Source: Daedaleopsis sinensis (lineage: Eukaryota; Basidiomycota; Agaricomycetes; Polyporales; Polyporaceae). Taken from it: 64,000 nucleotides of DNA. Below the pieces are notes generated by a model. That model ran no database searches. It was not told the DNA's origin and saw only the letters and a list, made by a program, of their open reading frames with translations. The stretch spans positions 3,348,001 to 3,412,000 of the forward strand of contig CM066302.1 in assembly GCA_033807695.1 (NCBI GenBank), given 5' to 3'. Both the position numbers and the translations under genes were made by a program. Below, one piece after another: positions 46,001-57,468 of the stretch (positions are counted from its first letter, which is position 1; every line of letters begins with the position of its first letter).

Positions 46001-46197
46001 TTGTTGACGACTCAGCTGCCCACGCTGCGCTTCCCACCTGCTCTGAAGAGCCTTCCATTCGCCTTCAAGTTCCAATCGCTCCTGATCGCGAATATGCAAT
46101 TGTGCCGACGTCTTCGTTCGTCGCCCCTTTGCCTCCTGTCTGCGAGCTCATCGAAATCGTGCCTCGTGCACCACGCTGTGAACCCTGCGAGGCGTGA
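43031..46197 (+). CDS. Divergent ribonucleotide reductase large subunit (class Ia R1)
   Basis: R1 binds ribonucleotides and reduces them with R2's radical. Exons 43191..43231, 43283..43340, 43398..43530, 43574..43700, 43747..44088, 44143..44367, 44427..44647, 44704..45331, 45421..45518, 45570..45739 and 45790..46197 give 817 codons in phase. Catalytic parts are present: FASCFLYH (first redox Cys), TSNLCTEI (Asn, Cys, Glu), AVCTLASIAL (second redox Cys), MPTASTS, GMYYLR (radical-path tyrosines), and a C-terminal CEPCEA (CxxC relay). Odd: the N-terminal ATP-cone is short and its first exon (ATG 42869 or 42893) joins 43031..43058 one base out of phase. Specificity loop 1 is shortened, loop 2 (normally GGGKRKGA-like) reads SSDVRRSPVA, and about seven residues are missing before SGEY. 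Allosteric control is probably lost. Confidence 0.85.
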
Positions 46198-48127
46198 AGA
46201 TTGTCGTTGAACGTTTTCCTTTCTTGCGAAACAGCACCTTCAAGACTCGGGTAATGGTATTCTCGCTGTAGTGAACTGCTAGTCGGCGGTTCAATCTGTG
46301 ATAGCCCTCTGTGCGAGCTGAATTGTAATCATGTCGTATTGCTGTTCTTGTATTCTGTCGTAGCTCATTCAAGTCGGTACGCCTGCGAAGTTCTCGATTC
46401 AGTCCAGTAGTATTAAATTGTTTCTGCGCAATCACTTCCACTTGTATTCCTGCCCCCCTCTCCATAATCGAAACATTACAGAATATATGCGGTGACCGTA
46501 TACTCCCTATACTCCCTATAAAACACGCTCGATTATATTCCCTCTACAATGGGCTTGAACTTCACAACGGGCGAGTCCGACTCCGAGCCGCTTTCAATAC
46601 CTCGCACTAATACGGGGGACTACTTCCGATGGTGTCACCGCTCCGGGTCAAACCGGAAGCACCGGCAGTCAATTCCTCCCGTCCGATCTTCACCTTTCCA
46701 ATAATCTCATAAAAATAATATTGATCGGCTTGTACTCATCCGCTAACAGGCCACGACTTCAAGTTGATCCCATCTGCCGTTCCCAATGTTGTCTACCAAG
46801 TCGCATCTGGTTTCGAAGCTCATGTACCTATACTACGGTGCTACACCTACTGGTTCTCCATGCCTCGCTACATCATCACAGGTCCTCTAGGTTCACCATC
46901 ACGACATTCCTCATTCATTAGGTCATTTCCGAGCCAGCAGGACGGACGTTCACATTCACTATCTCGAAGCTTACCGCACGTCGTCTTCTCTCTTCTGCAC
47001 CACAAGAAGTGACTTGGAAACACGTTCGCATTGCGATCCTTTGCACTAACCTCACGCCAAATATCGCATCCCTATTCTAAGGAATCCATCGATTTACTTG
47101 TTACGCACTCGCAACATCGCCGTCATAGTAGTCGATGCTCCCTCACATACAGGTACCTGTCCGTTGGCAGTGGTCATATCTCATCCCAATCTTGCACGTA
47201 CGTACACAGCTCTTTACATACCTCGGACGTCGCACTCATGCAATTATAAAGCCACAGTCCACAATTTCCCAAGCCGACTCCGAGGAGACTTGCTACAATC
47301 GTTGAGACCAGCTACACTCACCGAGCCCGGGCCTGAAATCACTACATCTCTCCGACCGGGTCCGACTCCGATGTAACACTCATCCACATCTCTCAACATC
47401 ATCCACCTCTCATTATCTAGCGGCAAGTCTAGCCCATTTCAAGTCCGCTGACTCATTATTTGCACCTATACTAGGACATAACACACCCTTACTACGACAT
47501 ACGTCACAACTCAACACAAAACAGCAGAGACAAACATAGAGATACGATCATGCTGGATTATCACGTTCGTCCTACCTTTCCTTTCAAACCTCGTCGACAC
47601 GCTCCAGTCTTCATACATATCCAGATTTACTTCCCAATCGTGCTCCGCACAGTATCGTCACCTCGGTATTGTCGTCTTTCTTCCTGCCCCTTACAAATGC
47701 TGACAACTGATAGTACAGATAGTATAGTATATGCATCTAGATATTAGAACATTGTTTCCGCTCTGAAGCATCAGGCCTTCAGGCATCGAGCACCGTTGCC
47801 TGTTCCCGTAGAAGGTATCTTTTGCTTCCCGGCCCGCAGCCCAGAATCTCACATACCCACAAATAGAACGTTCCCGAACACTCGATCTGCATTTCAACTC
47901 TGAGCTATTGTTGACTAATCTTTGCTAATAGAAGCTACCGCCGTTCCTGAATCTGGCAAGTGCTTACTATTCCCTACTACTGTATTCTTTTGACTCTAGC
48001 CTCTTTCAGCGACCTCGTGATCTGCCTAGTCTTTTAAACGGCTATATTTCTACCATTTACTTCCATACCCTGGTGAGTCACGCCTCTTTCTGCGCCCACC
48101 TGTAACTAATCTGACCACCCAAACACA
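46198..48127. other. Region without a firm gene
   Basis: An ATG at 46550 opens about 50 codons, and a frame at 46764..47012 could be a following exon. Neither has a recognisable motif. The rest shows short frames only. Confidence 0.35.
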
Positions 48128-49168
48128 TTGGTAACTCATTCCGCTCAACCTCCGAGTCGGTGCCTTCCCGACACCATCTTCGTCCTCCGTTTTCTAGTCA
48201 TCCTCGTCCACTCGCCCCGTCCTCGCCCGCTCGTCACATCCTCGTCCAATCGCTCCATCCTCGTCCACTCGCCACATCCTCGTCCACTCGCCACATCCTC
48301 GTCCATTCGCCCCAATCCTCGCCCACTCGTCACATCCTCGTCCGACCAATCGCCACATCCTCATCCAATCACCCCATCCTCGTCCAATCGCCCCATCCTT
48401 GTCCACTCGCCCCATCCTCGTCCACTCGCCACATCCTCGTCCATTCGCCCCATCCACTTGCTGTATCCTCCACAACCTTCATCGATGCTACAGATAGTAG
48501 GCAAATGGATGGCGTATGGAAAAAACAGCCGCAAAGCAATCGATGTCAAGAAGAAGCACATCTACAAGCTCGTCACTCGGCCCACCGAGCCTCTGGAGGA
48601 AGGCATGCAAGTCAAGCTCTTTGCACTTACCAGAGAAGCTATCAACATACCTGGTGCATCCATCCTGGACCTTGCAGTCTACGACCCACACGTCATTGGT
48701 AGTATTTCGACCATCGTGGTCAGAATACACAACTTCGATGCTATCGTCACCATCGTCAACGAATGCCGGCGAAACACAGTTGAGTTAGTTGAACTCACTG
48801 TTCCTTTTCATCCCGACACCGTCGTATCACACAATTCTTCATCCCAACACCCCTGTCGAAACACACCAGATCTGCTTCAGCCAACGTCAATTTCCGCTGG
48901 GATCTGGAAATCAGAGTGCGGTGGACATACGTGCTCTGGAACCGTGCATGATGTGGCAGACGCAAGGATTGGGTTGATCGATGAAAGGGATGGAGGTGAG
49001 CGAAACTACCGTGGCGGTGACTTCAACGACTTGGAGGCTGTGGGGGACTCAAGTTCGCGTTCGACCAACGTCGTCCACGTCGAGGAGAGATATATAGGTC
49101 CTGGTCAGAGGAGGTCCCGTAATCCCGCATTTGGATCCGGCTGGGTAGAGCGAAACATATTCAGGTGA
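48128..49168 (+). CDS. Hypothetical protein over a minisatellite
   Basis: The first third of this 346-codon frame is the peptide reading of an 18-bp-like minisatellite (HPRPLATSSS-type repeats). The rest (from MLQIVGKWMAYGKNSRKA) looks more like ordinary protein: basic start, then two hydrophobic strand-like blocks and a polar tail. A real gene might begin near 48486. No family recognised. Confidence 0.3.
   Translation: MVTHSAQPPSRCLPDTIFVLRFLVILVHSPRPRPLVTSSSNRSILVHSPHPRPLATSSSIRPNPRPLVTSSSDQSPHPHPITPSSSNRPILVHSPHPRPLATSSSIRPIHLLYPPQPSSMLQIVGKWMAYGKNSRKAIDVKKKHIYKLVTRPTEPLEEGMQVKLFALTREAINIPGASILDLAVYDPHVIGSISTIVVRIHNFDAIVTIVNECRRNTVELVELTVPFHPDTVVSHNSSSQHPCRNTPDLLQPTSISAGIWKSECGGHTCSGTVHDVADARIGLIDERDGGERNYRGGDFNDLEAVGDSSSRSTNVVHVEERYIGPGQRRSRNPAFGSGWVERNIFR
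48195..48470. repeat. Minisatellite of about 17-18 bp
   Basis: About fourteen imperfect copies of CACATCCTCGTCCACTCGCC and variants (ATCCTCGTCCAATCGCCCC). The strand bias is strong (C/T on plus). Unit length varies slightly, so it does not keep one frame throughout. Confidence 0.85.
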
Positions 49169-49439
49169 TGTCCACCATATTTTCGGTTGCCGGTTCCGAT
49201 GTCGCATCACACGAGCGCATGCTACATAGCACCATCTTCCCATATCTCCGTGCTATCATGCCCCATGACCTCTGATTTCGTACCCCGCTATGTACTATAC
49301 TCCTTTTCGACTAATCTTTCCACAACGTCTCGAATACGTATCCGTTACGTCCACCCACTTTGTATCATTTGCCGACACAAAGCTCTGGCGGCTCCTATAG
49401 TATATGATATATGATACATGCATGCGTATTATCTCCAGC

Positions 49440-49740
49440 AGCATATCCTCTCCAAGTACAGTAGTATATCCTCTCCAAGTACAGTAGTATACTCTGATCC
49501 TCATAGTATTCTCAGAGCTATTGTCCTTGAGTCGTACTAGACGATGTATTTACTATACATCCATGTGCATCGATCGCGTTACAGTATAATACTAGTACTA
49601 TACTACTGGTATATACTACTACTAGTAGTATATAGTAGTATTGATCATTGCTTGTTCATTAGTCACAGTACTAATGACCTGACTTAGTATTCATTAGTCA
49701 CAGTACTAATGACCTGACTTAGTAGACAATTTATTTCATT
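49440..49740. repeat. AT-rich inverted repeats and two short tandem duplications
   Basis: GTATATCCTCTCCAAGTACA occurs twice from about 49441. A near-perfect palindrome around TACTACTACTAGTAGTATA lies at about 49610-49640. A 35-bp unit starting ATTAGTCACAGTACTAATGA occurs twice (49658 and 49693). Together they could extrude as hairpins. No gene is present. Confidence 0.75.
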
Positions 49741-50044
49741 ATTGTCTTTTACACATACATACTATAAATCATATATTAATGAATAGTTGAAGAAATATCC
49801 TCGAAAACGGTACGTGGCCAGGTTCGCCCGGAGGGCCTACTTATAAACAAAACCACGTCACCTCGGCACCGCTGGGCCCTTGCTCGACTTCCCTCATATA
49901 AACCCAGGCGGCCTGAGTCACAGGCGGCTCCTCTATTACCTACGCTCGGAACCTCCCTGCCACTGGTGTGCAAGCCCACCTCTTCGTGCTGTCTCTTCCA
50001 TCCTAAACCTCTTGAACATTCCAAAAACAGCGGCACACGTCGCA

Positions 50045-51586
50045 ATGGCACACAAGACTTACCGCGATGTCCATATTGACGTCGGCCCCGACCTCGACTT
50101 GGGGTGCCACTCAGGCTGCGAACGCGAACACGGACAAAAACACGTCTCGCCGATTTCCGATCACGATGAGCATGTATACGTGGGGGACATGTTGAGCTCG
50201 TCTGACGACTCTGACTCCGCTGTGGCAGAAGAGTCAAACACCGTAGGCTCGAGCGCAGACTCGCGTTCCTTGCACTGGCACGATTCGCAGTCGCAGTCAC
50301 AGTCGGCCGCGTCTACCCATTCACCTGCTCCCTGGTCCTCCGAGGAGTCGTCCCGTCCGCCCTCGTTTACCTCGTCGTCTTTCGACCCTGACTTCGACTT
50401 CGAGCAAACACGTCTTGCATCGGACACAGTGACATACGCCCCGCACACGACCCCCGCGCACGCCCAGCCCTGGCGCAGCGGGTGCTGCCCAGACCCATCC
50501 AACTTTCGCGACCCCGCCGCGGCGCACCGACTCATCCCGAATCTGTACCCGTACATGTCATTCAAGCGCGACGCCTACCATGACCTGTATAGCTGTACTC
50601 AAAATTGTTGGCTGTGCCCCGTGAGCATTGCGGAGGGCCTGCGTGCGGACCCGACGGAGCAGGTTGTGGCGAGGGCGGCGGACACGGCGCGCGCGATTCT
50701 GGAGTTGGCTGTCAGGTATGTGGAACTGCTCGAGATCTCATCGATATTGATTACTGATACTCGCTCAACATCGCTGGGTCCTAGGTTCGCGACCGGGTGC
50801 GAGGCACCGTTCGACCCGCAGGCGGCGGTGCTCCTCGCGGACATGGTCCTCAAGCGGCACGCGTCATTCAAGTCTCCATCGCTCACGCACCTCGAGGTGT
50901 CCGGCCGTGAGCAAGCACATGCCTACACCGTCGCCGCGCTCGCCTATCTCCTCCTCTTCCGCGTGACGATCGGAGCACGACCCGATCGCGCTCAGGTGCT
51001 GCCTGCGGACCTCAAGGATACGAATCTGCAGCACGCGTTCGCCGACGCGCACTCGGCGGTAGTGCTGTATGGCTTCCGATTCCCGGGAGCGCTCGAGGTC
51101 ATGGAGGATATCTTGCGTACGGCCGCGCGCGTGGGCGTGTCTGAGGAGGAGCTGCGGACGGACGAGAGGACGTTCGCTCTGAAGGAGTACAGGGGACTCT
51201 GGCGGGCGTATGATCTGTGGCGGCGGGTGCTGGAGAAGGTTTTGGCGGACCCGGGGAAGTACGAATGTGCGCGCCCAGGGTGTGGGTATCGGACAATGAA
51301 GGCGCAGCTGTTGAGGAGGTGCGGCGGGGCGTGTGCGGGGAAACACATGGTGGGATATTGTGGGAGGATATGTCAGAAGCTAGTGAGTCCATGGACGGGT
51401 TCAGCGCAAGGGAGTGTACTGATACCGCGTTTGTTTGAATGCTTGTAGGACTGGCAGAACCATAAGGCAGTGTGTGGAGTCAGGAAACTGGCTGCTGGTT
51501 CGGCGGACTGCGCCGCTGAGACGCAAACTTGCACACAGACCGCGAACGTCGAGCATACAGAGCAGACGGATCCTTGCAGCGCTTGA
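50045..51586 (+). CDS. MYND-type zinc-finger protein
   Basis: MYND fingers bind Pro-rich partner peptides. Start 50045 (MAHKTYRDVHIDVGPD) is chosen because the duplicate at 54618 starts the same way. An intron at 51383..51448 splits the finger: CARPGCGYRTMKAQLLRRC and GGACAGKHMVGYCGRICQK, then DWQNHKAVCG, giving the Cys/His pattern of MYND with the final H-x3-C. A second, in-frame 69-nt intron at 50716..50784 is likely (GTATGT..CCTAG), as its removal joins ELAV to RFATGC. The N-terminal 150 residues are acidic and Ser-rich, the middle is helical. The stop is at 51584. Intact, unlike its duplicate downstream. Confidence 0.75.
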
Positions 51587-52180
51587 AGTGCCAACGGGCT
51601 CTGCTTTACAGCCGCAAAATATTATGTCGCTTTGATTACCACGCTTACCTTACTCATTCCGGGTAGTCGCAGCTATCTTGATTTACTAGGATACTCCAGT
51701 GCTTCCGAACCTCCTCGTATAATGCAAATTGATACCGTAGTCTGCTATCTTGTCTTATGCTCTTGGGGTAGTTTCACGGTAGATAAGTCCACTATCGCTC
51801 TCGCCCTCGTTTTCGCTTCAGTACGGCTTAGTTCAAAGCCTCAAAGTATCGACTATTTACTTCGGATCCACGATCCACAACACACGGCCTACATCTTCGA
51901 GGAGCGGCTGGACATATAAACTATCATCGGTCCGTAAATCCATTGGACGTACTCACATACGATTAACAGAGTGCATGAGAGCGGATCGATAAGGAGCATG
52001 GGGGTAAACATACCAGACATAAAGTATCTGTCCGGCCGGGTTAAGCGGAGAAGGGGGGTTGAGCGCGATGGCGTGGATGTAGGCACGACGCGCTAATTTC
52101 GCATGTAGAGTGGTAGAGGTGGAGAATCACTGAAAAATCTCTCAGTCAGTAGAACGCAAGAGAGACCGAAACAGCTATGC
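51587..52180. other. Spacer duplicated at 55130-55800
   Basis: No gene. The stretch TAGTCGCAGCTATCTTGATT and following sequence recur at about 55168 onward with small indels, marking the segmental duplication. Confidence 0.6.
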
Positions 52181-53859
52181 TCACTCTTCAGCGAAGTGCA
52201 CGTGCGGGGCTGCACACCGTGAAGGGTGATACTCCACCCACAAACAGCTTTCGTAGGCGTTGTAGAAGAGCGCAACGTACTCCAACCTCGGACAACTTTG
52301 AAGCAGCTCCACTATTTCGCGGCCACGAATGTTCCGGATACTAGCCCAGCGACTGCGAGCTTCCATGTCCATTGAAAATGGCCCATGATCCTCATGGAAG
52401 TCCAGGTTGAGGTGGACAGTGCGAAGGGACTTGGCAGCTTCTAGCAGATGTGCGATGTGAAGCTGAATCATAAAGCACACTGGCGTCAGTTATCGATGGT
52501 CGGGGAATATCATAAGTACACTCACATAGGGTACGGATTGCGTCCGCTCTGTTCTGTATCGATGGATTTCCAGATGGGAGAGGCAAGCGAACGCAGTCGC
52601 TACATACCGAAGTAGATCGGTGTCATCGTCGTCCCCTCTCGTCTGGTATACGAGCTCGAGAGTTCGCAGATTGGGTATGTCCATTCGTTGCAAGACCCCA
52701 AGACATTCGGCAGAGGACATGATCGGAGCATCACACTCCGCCCTGATTGCAGTACACATCCGGTGCAGGTAGAAGCGCGGATAATCGCGCAGGGATAGCG
52801 AGGTTAGATGTGGACCACTAGCAGCGATCAGGATGGAATCTTGAGGGTCCGGATAAGCCAATGTGAGAGTTTGGATCGCGAGCGGATGATCCTGCGCATA
52901 CGGTGCCCGGCCTAGAACAGAGGTCCGACCGTTCTTGGCCAGCTTCTCAGAGCATAGCTCTACCGACAGCGTGTGGAGACGGGGTGCAAGACACAAGAAA
53001 GCACGAAGAAGAGGGTGTTCAATATGATGGATGACGTAGCCATACAGGTGCAGCTCACGGAGGCACGGCCAAGGCGTTGTGCACATCTGTGCCAGAGGGG
53101 CGGACTCGATGGCGAGTTTGAGGTACTCCACGGTGAGAGGAAGGTTGGACACAAGAGCAGAGAGACAAAGAGATTCGAGGGGAAATTGGTCCTCCGGCCG
53201 GACGCCCGTATTGAGTAGGCGTGTGAATAGTCGCCACGGTGAAGCATTATGAGAGAACGACTTCAGATTGATAGGGATGTTACCCAGCTCGTCTACCGGA
53301 TATGGGTCTATCCACCTGAAGCTTGTTCCTTCCTTGAAGGCTAGCGCGGTGAGAAGCGGGACGGCAAGGCAGCGCTTGAGGGCGCACCAAGGCACACCAA
53401 CGCCACGTCCGTTGAAGGCGATCGAGCAAAGAGCGGGTAGGCAGGAGAGTTCTTTCCCAAACGTCTCCTCACAGCGCTGTGGATCGATATGACCCATGTA
53501 CGTCAGGTGGCTATATATCCAAAGAGTTTGAACATGCCATTATAGAATGTATTTGTTGCAACATACCGTACGAATGGTCGAATAGCGACCGGTGGTAATG
53601 CACTGCGGCTTTCAAACGACGTGACGCATCGCGAAAACAGGACAGGCATCACCATACGGCGCAGTTTTCGACAGGTAGAGCCGAGTCCAACGAGGCCACC
53701 TCTGACTTTGGTTAGCTGAGATGCGATGAGCCAGAAGACATCTTCATCGATATTCTCGAGTCTATAATGACGGTGTGTAAGCGAAAATCTGCTGAGTTAT
53801 GTGGTAGGACTCGTTACTTACACTGGGGTAGTGGTAAAGCCCACAATCATGGGAGCCAT
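52181..53859 (-). CDS. F-box-like / leucine-rich-repeat protein, copy 2 (499 aa)
   Basis: Exons 53822..53859, 53567..53761, 52526..53510 and 52181..52462 join over introns of 55, 56 and 63 nt to exactly 500 codons. Exon order and intron positions match copy 1, with F-box-like residues in exon 2 (LENIDEDVFWLIASQLTKVR) and leucine-rich strands in exon 3. The C-terminus stops earlier than in copy 1 (HFAEE then stop). Long stretches of exon 3 are nearly identical to copies 1 and 3 (for example the segment around 52740-52870), as expected for recent duplication or gene conversion. Confidence 0.75.
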
Positions 53860-54617
53860 GTGTGTGAGCTACCGGTAGGGATGTTGCTTTTCGATGGTCA
53901 AGATCAACATTCAAATGGGCGTGGAGGGTGTGTCCGGACCCCGTGGGAAGTATTTGTGCGCCGAGCGTCGGCAGCCCTAGTAGGCCGAAACCAACTTGAA
54001 CATTTTCTACCACTCGGACGCGTACCGTGTACGTACCGGCACACAACTCCTCTCAATATCATTCATCTGAAGACACAAGTCACAGTGAGAGCTCGGTTCT
54101 TTGAATTGCTTTCATCCTTTCTATTTGAAGCCCAAGGAGTCGTCGTTGTGTAGTACTTATCATGATACTAATGCTCTAGGATTGAAATCGGTATCCTAAC
54201 GGGCTCTAAACCGATAGCATGTTCCACCGATGTGCTAGCGGACTGGCACTATGATACCTCAAAGCCCATATTTTGATGATTAAATTTATATGGTGCGAGA
54301 GCAACATGTAACGTCGGATAATATCGTGGGTCTCGATCATACCCACCGCTAGGTAAGTATACCCTACCACCGCTGTTATTCGTGTCGTCTCATGACCCTC
54401 TAGTATCTACTACTAGGCAGCAAGCCTGACGCGGACACGGGCGCTGCTCACCAACGCATTCAATAGCCCATTTTGACGGTGGCCACGGCCAAAAACTCCA
54501 GGCGACCGTCCTTGTCTGTAGCCTACTACTCCAGTGTCTACGCTCAGAGCTCCCTGCCAAGCCCACAACTCCGCGCTGTCTCTTCCTCTTCTATCTCACA
54601 CAGTAGCACACCCCGCG
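53860..54617. other. Spacer between duplicated units
   Basis: No gene recognised. 54390-54540 is the segment resembling 3800-3960, and the last 80 bases match the 5' flank of the intact MYND gene. Confidence 0.5.
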
Positions 54618-55130
54618 ATGGCGCACAAGACTTACCGCGATGTTGATATTGACGTCGGCCCCGGCGACCTCGACTTGGGGTGCGACTCAAGCTTCGAACA
54701 CGAACACGAATACAAGGACGTCTCACCGATTTCCGAGCACGATATTGAGCAAGTGCACGCAGGGGGCATGGTGAGCTCGTCCAATAACTCTAGATCTGAC
54801 TCCACGGTGGCAGAAGAGTCAGACACAAGCTCGAGCTCAGACTCCCGTTCCTCGCACGAGTAGCAGTCCCATTCACAGTCGCCCGCGTCTACCCCTCCAA
54901 ATGGTACATCGTCCTCGTCCTCGTCGCGTCCGCCCTCTCCCACCCTTTCGTCGCTATGTCAGAACCTAGTGAGTCCATGGACGGGTTCAACGCAAGGGAG
55001 TGTACTGATACCGCGTTCGTTTGAATGCTTGTAGGACTGGCAGAACCATAAGGCAGTGTGCGGAGTCAGTGGTTCGGCGGACTGCGCCGCTGAGACGAAA
55101 ACTTGCACACAGAGCCGCGAAATACTATGT
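54618..55130 (+). pseudogene. Truncated duplicate of the MYND-finger gene
   Basis: It starts MAHKTYRDVDIDVGPGDLDL like the intact gene at 50045 and runs in frame to a TAG at 54861. It then jumps at about 54950 into sequence matching the 3' end of the intact gene (the TGTCAGAACCTAGTGAGTCC junction). About 1.1 kb, including most of the body and the first part of the finger, is deleted. The 3' exon is also shortened. Confidence 0.85.
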
Positions 55131-55799
55131 CGCGTTGATTGCTGCGCTTACCTTGCTCATTCCGGCTAGTCGCAGCTATCTTGATTTACTAGGATACTGA
55201 TACTCCAGCACTTTGGAACCTCCTCTTTGATACCGTATTCCGCTATTTTGTCTTATGCTCTTGGGGTGGGTTTCACGGTAGATATCACGCTTCGCGTGGG
55301 CAGTTAGGCAGTAAGATACCATTCTAGTACGGATTAGTACGCTGAGACGCCGACAGACGGCCGCTTAGCTTTCTCGGTAGTAATGCATTGGTTTGGAGTC
55401 CACTATCGCCCTCGCCCTCGTTTTCGCTTCAGTGCAACTTATTTCAAAGCCTCAAGTATCGACTAATTACTTGGGATCCACGATACAGAACACACGACCT
55501 CCGTCGTCGAGGTGCGGCTGGACATAAACTATCATCGATCTGCACATCCATCGGACGTGCTCGCAAACAATTAACAGAGTGCATGAGTGCGGATCGATAA
55601 GGAGCATGACGTTGCTTCCGGGGTAAACATACCAGATATAAGGTATCTGTCCGGCCCCGCTAAGCGGACTCGAAGGGGGGTTGGGCGCGATCGCGTGGGT
55701 GTAGGCACGTCACGCTAATTTCGCATATAGGGCGGTAGAGGTGGAGAATCGCTGAAAACCCTCTTCAGTAGAATGCAAGAAAGAGTAAAACAGCTATGC
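55131..55799. other. Duplicated spacer
   Basis: Homologous to 51600-52180, with an extra insertion of about 120 bp near 55290-55400. No gene. Confidence 0.6.
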
Positions 55800-56852
55800 T
55801 CACTCTTCAGCAAAGCGCACGTGCGGGGCTGCACATCGTGAAGGGTGGTATTCCACCCACAAACAGCTGTCGTAGGCGTTGTAGAAGAGCGCAACGTACT
55901 CCAACCTCGGACAACTTTGAAGCAGCTCCACTATTTCGCGGCCACGAATGTTCCGGATACTAGCCCAGCGACTGCGGGCTTTCATGTCCATCGAAAATGG
56001 CCCATGATCCTCATGGAAGTCCAGGTTGAGGTGGACAGTGCGAAGGGACTTGGCAGCTTCTAGCAGATGTGCGATGTGAAGCTGGATCGTAAAGCACAAT
56101 GGCGTCAATTATCGATGATCGGAGGATATCAGCAGAACACTCACATAGGGTACGGATTGCGTCCGCTCTGATCTATATCGATGGATCTCTAGATGGGAGA
56201 GAGAAGCGAACGTAGTCGCTACATACCGAAGTAGCTCGGTGTCATCGCCGTCGCCTTCCATCTGGTATACCAGTTCGAGCGTTCGCAAGTTGGGTATGTC
56301 CATCCGTTGCAAGACGCCAAAACATTCGGCAGAGGACATAATCGGAGCATCGCAACGCGCCCTGATTGCAGTCGACGTTCGGTGTAGGTAGAAGCGCGGA
56401 TAGTCGCGCAAAGATAGCGAGGTCAGATGTGGACCACTAGCAGCGATCAGGATGGAATCCTGAGGGTCAGGATAAGCCAATGAGAGAGCTTGGATAGCAA
56501 GCGGGTGATCCAGCGCGTACGGAGCGCGACCTAGAATAGAGGTCCGACCACTTTTGGCCAGCTTGTTGGGGCACAGTTCTACCGACAGTGTGTGGAGACG
56601 GGGTGCAAGACACAAGAAATCACGAAGAAGAGGGTGTTCTGTATGCTGGATAACGTATCCACACAGGTGCAGCTGTTGGAGGCGCGGCCAAGGCGTTGTG
56701 CACATCTGTGCCAGAGGGGCGGACTCGATGGACAATTTGAGATATTCAACGGTGAGAGGAAGTTTGGACACGAGGGGAGAGAGACAGAGTGATTCAAGGG
56801 CAAATCGCTCATTTGGGGGCCGAAAGACGGGCCCCGTATTGCCAATGGGATA

Positions 56853-57457
56853 TGATGAAGTCTGAACCTGTGAAGGCAAAGAGACGCAACGACTAGAGAC
56901 ACACGGAAGGGCGTCCTCAGTCAGTGAGCAAAAGACTATAGCATAGATGAGCAAGTACCTAGAGACACACGGAAGGGCGCTGTAGATACTTGTAAGTAAA
57001 GCATAAGAGAGCATATGTAGGTGAGTGTACTTACTCCTCAGTCAGTGAGCAAAAGACTGAGGAGTCCGAGCCAAAGAGTCCCTCCTTATATACCGTATAG
57101 GAGCAGCATGAGTAAGCGACTAGAGGAGAGACATGTGACGAGATGAGTCAGGCAGTACGAGGCTGACTCATGAGGAACGGAGTGAGCTGAGTCGTGCTGT
57201 GCGTAGCTGACTCAGTAGAAACAAAGAGATATCTAAAGAAGGAATAAAGGAGTGATCATCTGACCACGGAGAAGTGATCTGTAGCGACGTAGAACGACAA
57301 ATGAAGAAGAGAAGCAATGAAAGTACAATAGTTGCTATATAGGGAACAATGAACGAGAGATAAAAGGTAACCGAGATAACCGAGAGAAGTATCGTATGAG
57401 GCTGTGTCCATAGCGTCTAACACGCTTCTATCTGTACAACTAACCACAAGTTCAACA
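56853..57457 (-). repeat. Copia 3' LTR
   Basis: 605 bp, identical by eye to 62683..63287. On the element strand it starts TGTTGAACTTGTGG and ends CTTCATCA. It contains two copies each of AGAGACACACGGAAGGGCG and CAGTCAGTGAGCAAAAGACT (plus-strand reading). Confidence 0.95.
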
Positions 57458-57468
57458 CTCCCACTCGT

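Noticed and set aside
10035..46197. RNR pair plus kinase as an integrated large DNA virus fragment
   Set aside because: The genes are dense with short spliceosomal introns and no viral structural or replication genes are present, so host duplicates are more likely.
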